A stretch of DNA of 17,492 nt from JBOGEB01 sp050743125 (GTDB lineage: Bacteria; Actinomycetota; Nitriliruptoria; Euzebyales; Egibacteraceae). Both the position numbers and the translations under genes were made by a program. The stretch's first letter is position 1; every line of letters begins with the position of its first letter. The notes beneath the pieces are model-generated. The model was not told the DNA's origin. It saw only the letters and a program-made list of their open reading frames with translations, and made no database searches. Positions 1 through 7,387 of the stretch are shown here, one piece after another. The DNA lies in NCBI GenBank assembly GCA_050743125.1, contig JBOGEB010000078.1, positions 1 through 17,492 on the forward strand, read 5' to 3'.

Positions 1-233
1 GCAGCCGCGCGAGGCCGCGTCCGGCACCCGCTTGCGCGGCATGACCTGCGGTCTCCGAGCGCCACGCGGACTGGCGCGGGCGTCGGCGCCGCTGCGTGCC
101 CACCCCGCCGCCAGGGCACACCGAGCTGCCGCCTTGCCCATCTGACCTGCAACTTTCCTTCGGATCCGGAGGAAAGTCACCGACCTGCCGGCAGTAAGGC
201 CGCGATCCTCAAACACGTTCTTCGCACTGCGGG
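1..233. other. Intergenic/edge region without a supportable gene
   Basis: GC-rich sequence downstream of the minus-strand gnd gene. A plus-strand frame is open from the window edge to a TGA at 143-145, but the translation is Arg/Ala/Pro-rich and matches nothing I recognise. It could be the tail of a gene to the left or non-coding. The only clear structure is the inverted repeat at 152-177, listed separately. Confidence 0.4.
152..177. terminator. Near-perfect 26-bp inverted repeat, possible terminator
   Basis: The arms ACTTTCCT and AGGAAAGT flank a CGGATCCG-like centre. Eleven base pairs can form around a GATC loop. The single imperfect pair (T160 with G169) is a G-U wobble in plus-strand RNA but an A-C mismatch in minus-strand RNA, so the hairpin is stronger in the plus direction. 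It lies about 57 bases beyond the gnd stop codon and seven bases after a plus-strand TGA. There is no T-tract, so rho-independent termination is only a possibility. Confidence 0.35.
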
Positions 234-1247
234 CTACGCCGGTCGCTCGTCGTGGCCGCCGAACTCCTTGCGCATCGCCGACAGGATCCGGTCGGCGAAG
301 TCGGCCTCGCCGCGCGAGCTGAACCGCTCGTACAAGGCGGCGGTCAACACGTGCGCGGGGACGCCCTCGTCCACGGCGGCCATGACCGTCCAGCGACCCT
401 CCCCGGAGTCCGACACCCGTCCGCTGAAGCCGGCCACGTCGGGGTCGGCGTGCAGCGCGGCGGCGGTGAGGTCGAGCAGCCACGAGCCGACCACGCTCCC
501 ACGGCGCCACACCTCGGCGACCTCGGCGACCGCGATGTCGTACCGGTATGCCTCGGGGTCGCGCAGGGGCGCGGTCTCGGCGTCGGCGGCCCGCTCGGCC
601 GCGCCGACGTTCGCCTTGCGCAGGATCGCGAGGCCTTCGGCGTAGGCGGCCATGATCCCGTACTCGATCCCGTTGTGGACCATCTTCACGAAGTGGCCGG
701 CGCCGGTGGGGCCGCAGTGCAGGTACCCGTGCTCGGCGGCAGTCGATGTGCCCTGGCGGCCGGGTGTGCGCGTGGCGGCGTCGACGCCCGGCGCGAGCGT
801 GGCGAAGAGCGGGTCCAGGTGCGCGACGATCTCGTCCTCGCCGCCGATCATCAGGCAGTAGCCGCGCTCGAGGCCGTGCACCCCGCCGCTCGTGCCGACG
901 TCGACGTAGTGGATGCCGCGCGGGCGCAGGGCCTTGGCGCGGTCGACGTCGTCGCGGTAGTAGGAGTTGCCGCCGTCGATGACGATGTCGCCGGGCTCCA
1001 TCCGGTCGGCGAGGTCCCCGGCCGTCTGGCCGGCGTAGGCGGCGGGCACCATGATCCACGCGGCGCGCGGCGGGGCGAGCTTGGCGACGAGGTCGTCGAG
1101 CGACGTGGCCCCGATCGCGCCCTCGCTCTCGAGCTGCTCCACGGCGGCGCGGTCGATGTCGAAGCCCACGCACTCGTGTCCGCCGCGCATCAGCCGGCGG
1201 ACGAGGTTCGCGCCCATCCGTCCCAGGCCGACCATCCCAAGCTGCAT
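234..1247 (-). CDS. gnd: 6-phosphogluconate dehydrogenase, decarboxylating (short form)
   Basis: Oxidises 6-phosphogluconate to ribulose-5-phosphate and CO2 with reduction of NAD(P)+, in the oxidative pentose phosphate pathway, in the cytoplasm. The 337-residue protein begins with a Rossmann fold carrying GLGRMG (residues 7-12). It then shows DGGNSYY (91-97), the substrate loop GTSGGVHGLERG (118-129) and the catalytic region with Lys188 and Asn192 in VKMVHNG. The length fits the short (about 300-340 residue) family, often called GntZ/YqeC-like and commonly NAD-preferring, rather than the roughly 470-residue classical enzyme. The ATG start has a good ribosome site, AGGAGG, seven bases upstream. 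It is transcribed away from the truncated effector-like gene, about 70 bases downstream of that gene's stop. Cofactor preference is inferred from length only. Confidence 0.93.
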   Translation of the reverse strand: MQLGMVGLGRMGANLVRRLMRGGHECVGFDIDRAAVEQLESEGAIGATSLDDLVAKLAPPRAAWIMVPAAYAGQTAGDLADRMEPGDIVIDGGNSYYRDDVDRAKALRPRGIHYVDVGTSGGVHGLERGYCLMIGGEDEIVAHLDPLFATLAPGVDAATRTPGRQGTSTAAEHGYLHCGPTGAGHFVKMVHNGIEYGIMAAYAEGLAILRKANVGAAERAADAETAPLRDPEAYRYDIAVAEVAEVWRRGSVVGSWLLDLTAAALHADPDVAGFSGRVSDSGEGRWTVMAAVDEGVPAHVLTAALYERFSSRGEADFADRILSAMRKEFGGHDERPA

Positions 1248-1316
1248 TGGCTGGCCTCCTTCGGTGGCGGAGCGTCCACCGCCCGCAGCACTCAGGATAC
1301 GGCGTGTCGGGCGGCG

Positions 1317-1857
1317 TCACGCCGCCGGTCGTTCGCCTTTGCCCTTGTGCCGGAGCCGCCTGTAGGCCTCGGCGAGACCGACGACGCCGGCGAGCGCGCC
1401 GAGCAGCTTCTCCCAGTTGGACTTCAGCCAGTACGCGGGGTTGACCGCAACATCGATGCGGCGCTCGAACGGCGGTGGCTCCGCCAGCGTTGTGCCCTCG
1501 TGGACGACGGTCACGACGACATAGAGCGGGTGGACTCCTGACACCGTCGGTCGCACGTCCCAGCGCCACTCCGTGAAGCCTGCAGCCAACACTGGTTGGA
1601 CGTCGGAGCCAATCGGGGTGATGTCGAAAGCGCTGCCTTGCAACCGCGCCCTCATGAAAGTGCCGACCAGCAGCCCTTCGACGCGAGGCTCGCCCCGTCC
1701 TCGCAAACCCTGGCGAATTCCCTCCGAGAATGCACGGCTGATCCGGACCTCGACCCGAACAGGGTCATCGACCCGCATCCGCTCCGGTGGGTTATAGAGA
1801 ACCACACCCGGCTGGAGCTCTCTCTTGATGATCTGGTCGACCTGCTCCAGGTCGCTG
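1317..1857 (-). CDS. C-terminal part of a conflict/signalling effector-like protein, cut by the assembly gap
   Basis: Only the last 180 or so residues are visible; the 5' part lies in or beyond the run of Ns. The readable part begins SDLEQVDQII and then LQPGVVLYNPPERMRV. It continues with a beta-rich domain (FMRARLQGSAFDITPI, then EWRWDVRPTVSGVHPL) and ends with a hydrophobic helix (WEKLLGALAGVVGLAEAY) and a basic tail. From memory, this layout, with a 'YNPPERM' lead-in, a 'W-W-V-P-SG' beta domain and a membrane helix, occurs at the C-terminus of bacterial proteins whose N-terminal halves are TIR, caspase-like, trypsin-like or similar effector domains. The N-terminal domain here is unknown, so no function is assigned. 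An open frame crosses the Ns to 2081, but continuity across a gap of arbitrary length means nothing. Confidence 0.6.
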
Positions 1858-1957
1858 NNNNNNNNNNNNNNNNNNNNNNNNNNNNNNNNNNNNNNNNNNN
1901 NNNNNNNNNNNNNNNNNNNNNNNNNNNNNNNNNNNNNNNNNNNNNNNNNNNNNNNNN
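1858..1957. other. Assembly gap (100 Ns)
   Basis: A run of exactly 100 unknown bases, the customary placeholder for a scaffold gap of unknown size. It interrupts the minus-strand effector-like gene, so the true distance between its readable end and the next plus-strand gene is unknown. The sequence at 1958-2187 between the gap and that gene holds no gene I can support; it may contain the lost 5' end or promoter. Confidence 0.95.
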
Positions 1958-2187
1958 TCTGCGCTGTCCTCTGGCATTCCGTGGACTGCTCACCCGGCAT
2001 GGGCACAACCACACACGCCTGAGCGCGGCCATGCCCGGGCAACCGGGTTCTCGCGCTGATTGCCGCTCGTCCTCGGGTCAACCCACCCCAGGCGCCGGTC
2101 AGGTTCGGCCGTGTTCAGGTTGATCAAAGGTCAGGCTGGCCGCAGGTCTACGCTGCCTCTCCCACATCGACGAGCAGGGGGAGCGCG

Positions 2188-3594
2188 ATGGACGAGCGCC
2201 CGCAACGCCGGCAGGCCAGGCGCATACCGCCGTCACCGCAGCCGGCGGCGCCGGCCCCGGCCGGCAGCGACCGCAGGATCACGGTCCACCAATGGACCGG
2301 TGAGCTGGCGGCCGCGCTGTGGGTCGCGACGCGGGACAACATCTACGACTTCGCTGCCCGGCTGGGCGTCGGTGCCGCCACCGTCGATGCCTGGAAGAAG
2401 AGCCCGGGCATCGTCCCGAAGGCGACCAAGCAGCGGGCGCTCGACAAGGCGCTCGAGCGGGCCGACATGGACACCCTCAGGCGGTTCGCGCTCCGGGTGC
2501 GCGGCAACGCCGACGTGTGGGTGCCAGACTCGGTGCTGCCCAAGACGAACGGAGACGGCACGCACCGCAGGCAGGTCGACAAAGCCTTCGCGGCAGGGCT
2601 GGTCGCCGCGCTCGTACCTTTGGACACGATCGCGCGCGTCGCCGCCGTGCTGGACCGGTCCCGCGTCGATGCCGGGTTGATCGACAGCCTCGAGGCGGTC
2701 ACCGGCACGCTCACCGCCGTCAACCGGGAACGCCCCCCGGGTGTGCTCATTCGGCCGGCTCGCGGCCACGCCAAGACCGTGCTCGAGCTGCTCGACGAGC
2801 CCATGGACCCCGCCGACCGGACACGTCTGACCACGCATGCCGCCGAGGTCGCGCTGTGGGTCGGCTGGCTGTCGTTCAACCTGAACCGCCGCGCCGACGC
2901 CCGCGCGTCCTGGGCGCTCGCCGAGTCCCTCGCGCTCCAGGTCGGCGCGCGCGACACGCACGCCCGGGCGCTCGCGTCGGCCTCGTTGCTGCCGTCGACC
3001 ACGTTCCGCGGGGGCGTCGGCGGGGACACGAGGGCAGCGGTCAAGCTGGCCGACCAGGCCTACGCGCTGGCGACCGGCTCGCCTGCGCTGGCCCGTTCGT
3101 GGATGGCCGCGCGCGCAGCCGTCGAGCACGCCGCCGCGAAGCGTCTCGGCAGAGAGCACGCCAAAACCTCTGCGCGGCTGTTCGACGACGCCCAGCGGGC
3201 GCTGGAGCAGGCCCAAGCCTCCGGGGAGATGGGCGGGGTCCACGACGGACGGTTCGGCGTGTGGGACCAGCCGAGGCTGGACGGGTTCCGGGGCACGGCG
3301 CTTGTGCTGCTCGGCCGGGCCGACGACGCGGACCGCTGCCTGTCCGCAGCGCTGAACGAGCCGCTCGACGACGGTCGCCGAGTCCTCCTGCTCGCTGATC
3401 TCGGCTTGGCCCGCATCGAGCGCCACCCCGAGCAGGCCTGCGCGGACCTCGCCGAGGCGCACGGCTACGCCACCTCGGCCCGCTACCCGAACGGCGTGCA
3501 GCGCATCCTGGGGGTCCGCGCCCGCCTCGACCTGCGCCACGCCGACCTCGACTGCGTCCACCAGCTCGACGAGCGCCTCGCCTCGCGCCCCTGA
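2188..3594 (+). CDS. XRE-type HTH regulator with TPR-like C-terminal domain
   Basis: A 468-residue cytoplasmic protein. Residues 1-30 are a Pro/Ala-rich, basic, probably disordered tail. Residues 36-90 read as a helix-turn-helix: TGELAAALWVATRDNIYDFA, then LGVGAATVDAWKKSPG, as in XRE-like regulators common in Streptomyces and relatives. Residues 180 to 460 are Ala/Leu/Arg-rich paired helices typical of TPR repeats (for example WVGWLSFNLNRRADARASWA and LGRADDADRCLSAALNEPL). Such proteins are usually pathway-specific or developmental regulators in which the TPR part senses a peptide or partner; the target here is unknown. The ATG start is preceded by a GGGGGAG ribosome site. The gene converges on the TPR membrane gene at 3616. 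Long open frames on its opposite strand are codon-bias shadows. Confidence 0.75.
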   Translation: MDERPQRRQARRIPPSPQPAAPAPAGSDRRITVHQWTGELAAALWVATRDNIYDFAARLGVGAATVDAWKKSPGIVPKATKQRALDKALERADMDTLRRFALRVRGNADVWVPDSVLPKTNGDGTHRRQVDKAFAAGLVAALVPLDTIARVAAVLDRSRVDAGLIDSLEAVTGTLTAVNRERPPGVLIRPARGHAKTVLELLDEPMDPADRTRLTTHAAEVALWVGWLSFNLNRRADARASWALAESLALQVGARDTHARALASASLLPSTTFRGGVGGDTRAAVKLADQAYALATGSPALARSWMAARAAVEHAAAKRLGREHAKTSARLFDDAQRALEQAQASGEMGGVHDGRFGVWDQPRLDGFRGTALVLLGRADDADRCLSAALNEPLDDGRRVLLLADLGLARIERHPEQACADLAEAHGYATSARYPNGVQRILGVRARLDLRHADLDCVHQLDERLASRP

Positions 3595-3604
3595 GACCGG
3601 CGAA

Positions 3605-3622
3605 CGCTTGAGGGGTCAAGCG
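3605..3622. terminator. Hairpin between convergent genes, candidate bidirectional terminator
   Basis: CGCTTGA at 3605-3611 and TCAAGCG at 3616-3622 form a perfect 7-bp stem with a GGGG loop. It begins ten bases after the stop of the HTH/TPR gene and its right arm contains the stop codon of the opposing TPR gene. No T-tract follows on either strand. Confidence 0.45.
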
Positions 3623-4998
3623 GTCGGGGGCTGGGAGCGACGCTCTTCCCACTCACGCATCAACTGCTCGATTTGGCCACGAAATCGCGGCTTGCTTACG
3701 TTTCGATGCCAGATCTCTGAATAGACTGTCAGGTTTTCATCGACCTCGTCGAGGGATGCGAGCACGTTCTCGCTGGCCGTTGGCACGTCTTTCCAAAGAT
3801 CAGGGACCCGAATGCAGCAGATCAGCTCCAGCGTCCGCGCGACCGTTCTCGCCCTCGGCTCAACCCTGCGGTGATACTCATCAACAGCTTGGCGCCGGAG
3901 CTTGTCGCGGTAGATCGGGTACGCCTCATCGAATCTTCCCAGCGAGTACAGGGCCTCCGCCTTCCCGAATAGTGCCCACTTATCTTGGTCCCTTGCTTGT
4001 TCAAAAATGTCCAGCGCACTCTCATAGTGATCTCTCGCCTCTTGGGAGCCCGCGCCTCCACATTCGTCACCAGCTTCGATCCTCACATTGCCCAATGTTG
4101 TCAAAACTTTTCCTCTCACCCTACTTACACTTGATCCGTTAGCGTCGCCCCCAGGTGCGACTCTATTCAGTAACTTCTGAAGAGGTTCGATCAGGTCAGC
4201 GGCCTTTCCTTTGTCCTTGTTAAAGAATTTTGATTCCAGGATGTTTCGCTGCAGTTCGAAATCCATCACGGCCGAAGCGCTCCGCCTTGCGTTGGCAAAG
4301 CTCTGCTCGGCCTCTTCGAATTTTGCAAGATTGTTCTGCTCACGTCCCATCCAGTACCATGCAAGACTCTTGAGCTCATCTGAGCTCTCTTTGTCAACCA
4401 CAACTTGCTTCCAAGAAGCCAGCGATCCTTCGAAGTTTTGATTAAAATGAAAATCCATGCCGCGAATAAACAGAATATGGGGAGTCAGCTCTGGGGTCTC
4501 TTGAAAAATGAGCCGGTTTGTCTCGAAGCCGTCAATCCTCCGAGCGAGTTTACTGAGTTCGGAGCGCAGCGTCGGGTTGGAGGCAAGCTCATGCACGTCG
4601 TCCTCAGGAATCCTTGAAACGAGAAACGTTGCCTGACCGTCCAGCTCTCCCAGTGTTTCCTTTGCCTTTGCTTCGATTGACTTCGCGCGCCTATCGCTCT
4701 CCTCCTTTGCAATTTGTAGTGTTGCGTTTACGATCTCCAGGGTGCCCTTCGACAACTCATGAGTCTCACCGGCCCTCCCCTGCGCTGCCGCTTCTCCCGC
4801 GGTGAAGAGCTGATGGGACTCTGCAGCTCGAGACTCTCCCTTGAAAAATCTGTAGAGCGAAACGCCGCCGCCGACCGCAAAAATTACAGTAAAAACTATA
4901 CCAAAAATGACGAGAGAGAAATCTATACGATTTGAGAGCTCATCGACGCGGCCTCGAAGTTCGGCGACCTCTCGCTTTGGCGAATTCGGAGCTGTTCG
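3616..4998 (-). CDS. Membrane-anchored TPR-like protein, 5' end damaged
   Basis: The frame is open from a stop at 4999-5001 down to 3616 (460 codons). The first part reads as a short coiled coil (REVAELRGRVDELSNRI), then a membrane helix (residues about 27-49, FSLVIFGIVFTVIFAVGGG), then a long charged helix. TPR-like helical pairs follow (for example SLAWYWMGREQNNLAKFEEA and ALFGKAEALYSLGRFDEAY). The order suggests an anchored scaffold or sensor with a cytoplasmic repeat domain. I find no ATG, GTG, TTG or CTG between 4998 and the TTG at 4755. Starting at 4755 would discard the membrane helix. The gene is therefore either 5'-truncated or frameshifted near 5000, or uses a rare start such as ATT. 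It is clearly AT-richer than its neighbours, with many AAA/TTT runs, which suggests recent transfer. The function is unknown. Confidence 0.6.
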   Translation of the reverse strand, partial: RTAPNSPKREVAELRGRVDELSNRIDFSLVIFGIVFTVIFAVGGGVSLYRFFKGESRAAESHQLFTAGEAAAQGRAGETHELSKGTLEIVNATLQIAKEESDRRAKSIEAKAKETLGELDGQATFLVSRIPEDDVHELASNPTLRSELSKLARRIDGFETNRLIFQETPELTPHILFIRGMDFHFNQNFEGSLASWKQVVVDKESSDELKSLAWYWMGREQNNLAKFEEAEQSFANARRSASAVMDFELQRNILESKFFNKDKGKAADLIEPLQKLLNRVAPGGDANGSSVSRVRGKVLTTLGNVRIEAGDECGGAGSQEARDHYESALDIFEQARDQDKWALFGKAEALYSLGRFDEAYPIYRDKLRRQAVDEYHRRVEPRARTVARTLELICCIRVPDLWKDVPTASENVLASLDEVDENLTVYSEIWHRNVSKPRFRGQIEQLMREWEERRSQPPTA

Positions 4999-5015
4999 TC
5001 AACCGCGAGCGGGCA

Positions 5016-5055
5016 GATGTGCACTTCCCGCCGGATCTTGCTGAAACTGCACATC
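5016..5055. repeat. 8-bp inverted repeat next to the broken 5' end of the TPR gene
   Basis: GATGTGCA at 5016-5023 and TGCACATC at 5048-5055 are exact reverse complements separated by 24 bases. They lie between the Rrf2 stop codon (5068) and the in-frame stop that interrupts the TPR gene (4999-5001). They could be a weak terminator for the Rrf2 gene or part of a rearrangement scar. Confidence 0.3.
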
Positions 5056-5067
5056 GTCCCGGTCCGT

Positions 5068-5523
5068 CTACTTGCGGATCCACGCCTCGGGCGGTTTGGT
5101 GAGCTGCCGCACGACAGCGGGCAGGCGTGCGTTCGCCACGTCGGCGATGGTCACTGCTTCGAGAACCATGCGCAGGCTGGCCCGTGTGGCAACCCAGACC
5201 TCGCGCAGCGCCTGGGCCGGTCCCGAGTAGTCCAGGTCCTCGAGCGGCATGCCCCGAACGTCGGCGAGAGGACCCTCGACGGCCCGGATGACGTCGGCGA
5301 TCGTGACGTCTTCGGCGGGGACCGCGAGCCAGTAGCCCCCGACCGATCCTCGCTGGCTGGCCACGAGCCCCGCGCGTCGCAGGTCCCTCAGGATGTTCTC
5401 GAGAAAGTTGACCGAGACACCCTGCCTCGTGGCGATAACGTCACCCTTGACCGGTCCGTCGCCGGCGGCTGCGAGTTCCGCGAGCGCCCGCACTGCATAG
5501 TCGATCTTGGCGGAGATGCGCAT
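5068..5523 (-). CDS. Rrf2-family transcriptional regulator
   Basis: A 151-residue winged-helix DNA-binding protein of the Rrf2/IscR/CymR/NsrR family. The N-terminus MRISAKIDYAVRAL is the family hallmark, followed by the wing region (GVSVNFLENILRDLRRAGLV, then SQRGSVGGYWLA) and the typical IADVIRAVEGPLADVRG stretch. The three clustered cysteines that hold an iron-sulfur cluster in IscR/NsrR are absent; from this start the protein has no cysteine. It should therefore sense something other than through a cluster, as CymR and similar members do. The start at 5523 is chosen because it gives the canonical N-terminus. An upstream TTG at 5547 would add eight residues. It is divergent from the biosynthetic operon across about 675 bases, so it could regulate itself, that operon, or distant sulfur genes. 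Confidence 0.88.
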   Translation of the reverse strand: MRISAKIDYAVRALAELAAAGDGPVKGDVIATRQGVSVNFLENILRDLRRAGLVASQRGSVGGYWLAVPAEDVTIADVIRAVEGPLADVRGMPLEDLDYSGPAQALREVWVATRASLRMVLEAVTIADVANARLPAVVRQLTKPPEAWIRK

Positions 5524-5707
5524 GAGGTGATTGTCGCAGCCCGTCAAGCGGCACGTGTCGATGTCAAAGGTGGAGGGGGCTGCGAGGTCGACCAGGCTCG
5601 GCGCTCTGAGTCGTAAGGACGGTCCGTGGCCCGCATCGACGGCGTCCTTCGTGACGCAAGACGGGTAGCTGTGCGGGCGAGCAGGCCAGGGATGAGCCCC
5701 CTTATCA

Positions 5708-5717
5708 CCATATATGG
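5708..5717. promoter_or_regulatory. 10-bp palindrome, possible operator
   Basis: CCATATATGG is a perfect palindrome within an AT-rich patch of the Rrf2/operon intergenic region. A repressor or activator half-site pair is possible, but a 10-mer is short enough to arise by chance. Confidence 0.2.
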
Positions 5718-5779
5718 CTACTTACTATTGTTCTGGGTCTTGGCGATGTGGTCAGCAGGAGCGCCCCGTGAGTACCTTC

Positions 5780-5794
5780 TTAACCGCAGGTTAA
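5780..5794. promoter_or_regulatory. 15-bp inverted repeat, possible operator
   Basis: TTAACC, then GCA, then GGTTAA: 6-bp perfect arms with a three-base spacer, a common layout for dimeric winged-helix repressors. It lies between the Rrf2 gene and the biosynthetic operon. Confidence 0.28.
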
Positions 5795-6199
5795 CCAGCC
5801 TCAAGCATTTGATGACTTCTGCAAGATTTGACCGACATATGCTTGACAGCCCTGAGCCGTTGTAGGACCATGGCTCTTCGTCAGAGGAGTGTGGATGACT
5901 AATTCGACGCGCGTATAACCGACCTGCTGTATGCAGCGTGGTCCAAGCGGAAAGTTCCGTCGACACCGAGGGCCCGGGCGGAGTGCTCCCCGTCTCGCAA
6001 GGCGAAGCGCTCCGCGCGGGTCGCGCCGTGTACTGGTTGTCCTCGAGCGATCCGCACCGCCGCGACGTGGGATCCAGGCGCGCCCGAATGCCACGGGTTT
6101 TTCCGCGCGGACCACTAGCTGAGAAGTCCAAGCCTTCGGCTGCTTCCGACTGAAGCGATGATTCGGGGCTGCAGCGCTACGCATAAAGGTGCTGTCTTA

Positions 6200-7387
6200 A
6201 TGATTCCGCCCAATGCTGTCTTGAACGAAGACGTCAGCAGGCTCATCGATCTTACGCAGCATGAGATCCAGGCACTCAAGACCAAGTTCAACCTTGCCGA
6301 CGCTCACACTCACCAGGGTCAGTCTTCCAGCCAGCGAAAGATCCTCTCGTGCCTGCCGGACCTCTGGTACGAGGCCGAGCAGAGCTCACAGGCGACATTG
6401 GAGCAGCGCTTCATCGACGTCTTCTTCCGACTGCACAAGCAGCCTACGGCATTGGCGAAGGGGAAGACGCTCCTGTCCTATGCGGCCTCGATCTCGACGC
6501 TGATCACGGCGATGTATCTCAAGCAGCGCCAGATGACGGTCACGCTCATTGAGCCCTGCTTCGACAACCTGCCTGACGTGTTGAAAAATGTAGGGATCGA
6601 GCTGAGCCCCATTGCTGAGAATGTTCTGGCCGATCCTGAGACAATCTATGCCAATCTCAAGCGTGCGGTCCATACAGATGTACTCTTCCTGGTCGACCCC
6701 AACAATCCTACCGGCTTCAGTCTCCTGAAGCACGGCAGCAAAGGGTTCGAGGAAGTCATCCGTTTCTGCAAGGATCATCACAAGCTGCTTGTCATCGACC
6801 TCTGTTTCGTGTCCTTTGCCCTGTACGATGAAAATCACGGGCGGTTCGACCTGTACGAGTTACTCGAGGAAGCGGCCGTTTCTTATATCGCGATCGAGGA
6901 TACGGGTAAAACCTGGCCTGTACAGGACGCCAAATGTGCAATGATTACGACGAGCGACGACATCTGGAAAGAGGTCTATGACATTCATACCAGCGTGCTT
7001 CTGAACGTATCACCGTTTATCTTGAACATGTTGGCGTCCTACGTAGAGGATTCCATCCGGGACGGGTTCGCATCAGTGAGGGACGTCCTCACACGGAACT
7101 GTGAGTTAGCCCGAGAGGCGCTGGACAATTCCATCCTTGAGTACCAGGAGCCGATCGTCAAGGTCAGCGTAGCCTGGTTCAAGATCAAGCCTGTCCACTT
7201 GTCAGCGAATAATTTACACCGAGCGTTGATCGAACAGGACGTCTATGTCCTGCCAGGCACGTACTTCTATTGGAGTGACCCGCGCAAGGGTGAACGTTTT
7301 ATTCGCATCGCCTTGGCGCGCGACTGGAAGATGTTTGCTGCGGCGGTGGAAAAGCTCCGTGAGATCGTAGACCGGTATGAAGGGTGA
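6200..7387 (+). CDS. PLP-dependent arginine oxidase/hydroxylase, MppP/RohP family
   Basis: A fold-type I aminotransferase relative of 395 residues. As I recall the family, MppP (enduracididine pathway) and RohP (azomycin pathway) use PLP and O2 to convert L-arginine to 4-hydroxy-2-oxo-arginine. The match to MppP as remembered is close: LTQHEIQALKTKFNLADAH near the N-terminus, LPDLWYEAEQ, CFDNLPDVL, DPNNPTG (about 166-172), VIDLCF with the PLP-pyridine Asp200, IEDTGKTWP with the Schiff-base Lys237, and LLNVSPFIL. The NIADGH-like N-terminal motif is specific to these oxidases and absent from ordinary transaminases. I chose the ATG at 6200, which has AAAGGT nine bases upstream; an in-frame ATG at 6158 has a poor ribosome site. 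It is the first gene of a six-gene operon and overlaps the next by 11 bases. The exact product (hydroxylated or desaturated ketoacid) cannot be read from sequence. Confidence 0.85.
   Translation: MIPPNAVLNEDVSRLIDLTQHEIQALKTKFNLADAHTHQGQSSSQRKILSCLPDLWYEAEQSSQATLEQRFIDVFFRLHKQPTALAKGKTLLSYAASISTLITAMYLKQRQMTVTLIEPCFDNLPDVLKNVGIELSPIAENVLADPETIYANLKRAVHTDVLFLVDPNNPTGFSLLKHGSKGFEEVIRFCKDHHKLLVIDLCFVSFALYDENHGRFDLYELLEEAAVSYIAIEDTGKTWPVQDAKCAMITTSDDIWKEVYDIHTSVLLNVSPFILNMLASYVEDSIRDGFASVRDVLTRNCELAREALDNSILEYQEPIVKVSVAWFKIKPVHLSANNLHRALIEQDVYVLPGTYFYWSDPRKGERFIRIALARDWKMFAAAVEKLREIVDRYEG

Larger units (their letters stand above)
5524..6199. other. Long divergent intergenic region between the Rrf2 gene and the biosynthetic operon
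   Basis: No convincing gene. A plus-strand frame from 5899 to 6153 is free of stops and encodes a peptide containing WLSSSDPHRRDVGSRRARMP, which looks protein-like but which I cannot identify; it may be a remnant. Two small inverted repeats lie here (5708-5717 and 5780-5794), and a TTGACA hexamer at 5843-5848 has no good -10 partner. The operon promoter should be here but I cannot place it. Confidence 0.4.

Noticed and set aside
208..221. 14-base sequence also found inverted at 15208-15221
   Set aside because: A 14-mer match in a 17-kb window on two strands is close to the chance expectation, and the flanks do not match.
252..1541. 429-codon plus-strand open frame over gnd
   Set aside because: It lies antisense to a clear 6-phosphogluconate dehydrogenase gene; the Val/Gly/Ala/Arg-rich translation is a high-GC shadow.
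2233..3561. 442-codon minus-strand frame opposite the HTH/TPR regulator
   Set aside because: No start signal or family motif. The plus-strand product has a recognisable HTH and a good ribosome site.
5626..5865. 79-codon plus-strand ORF with a hydrophobic stretch
   Set aside because: No ribosome site or known family; the hydrophobic part coincides with an AT-rich likely regulatory patch.
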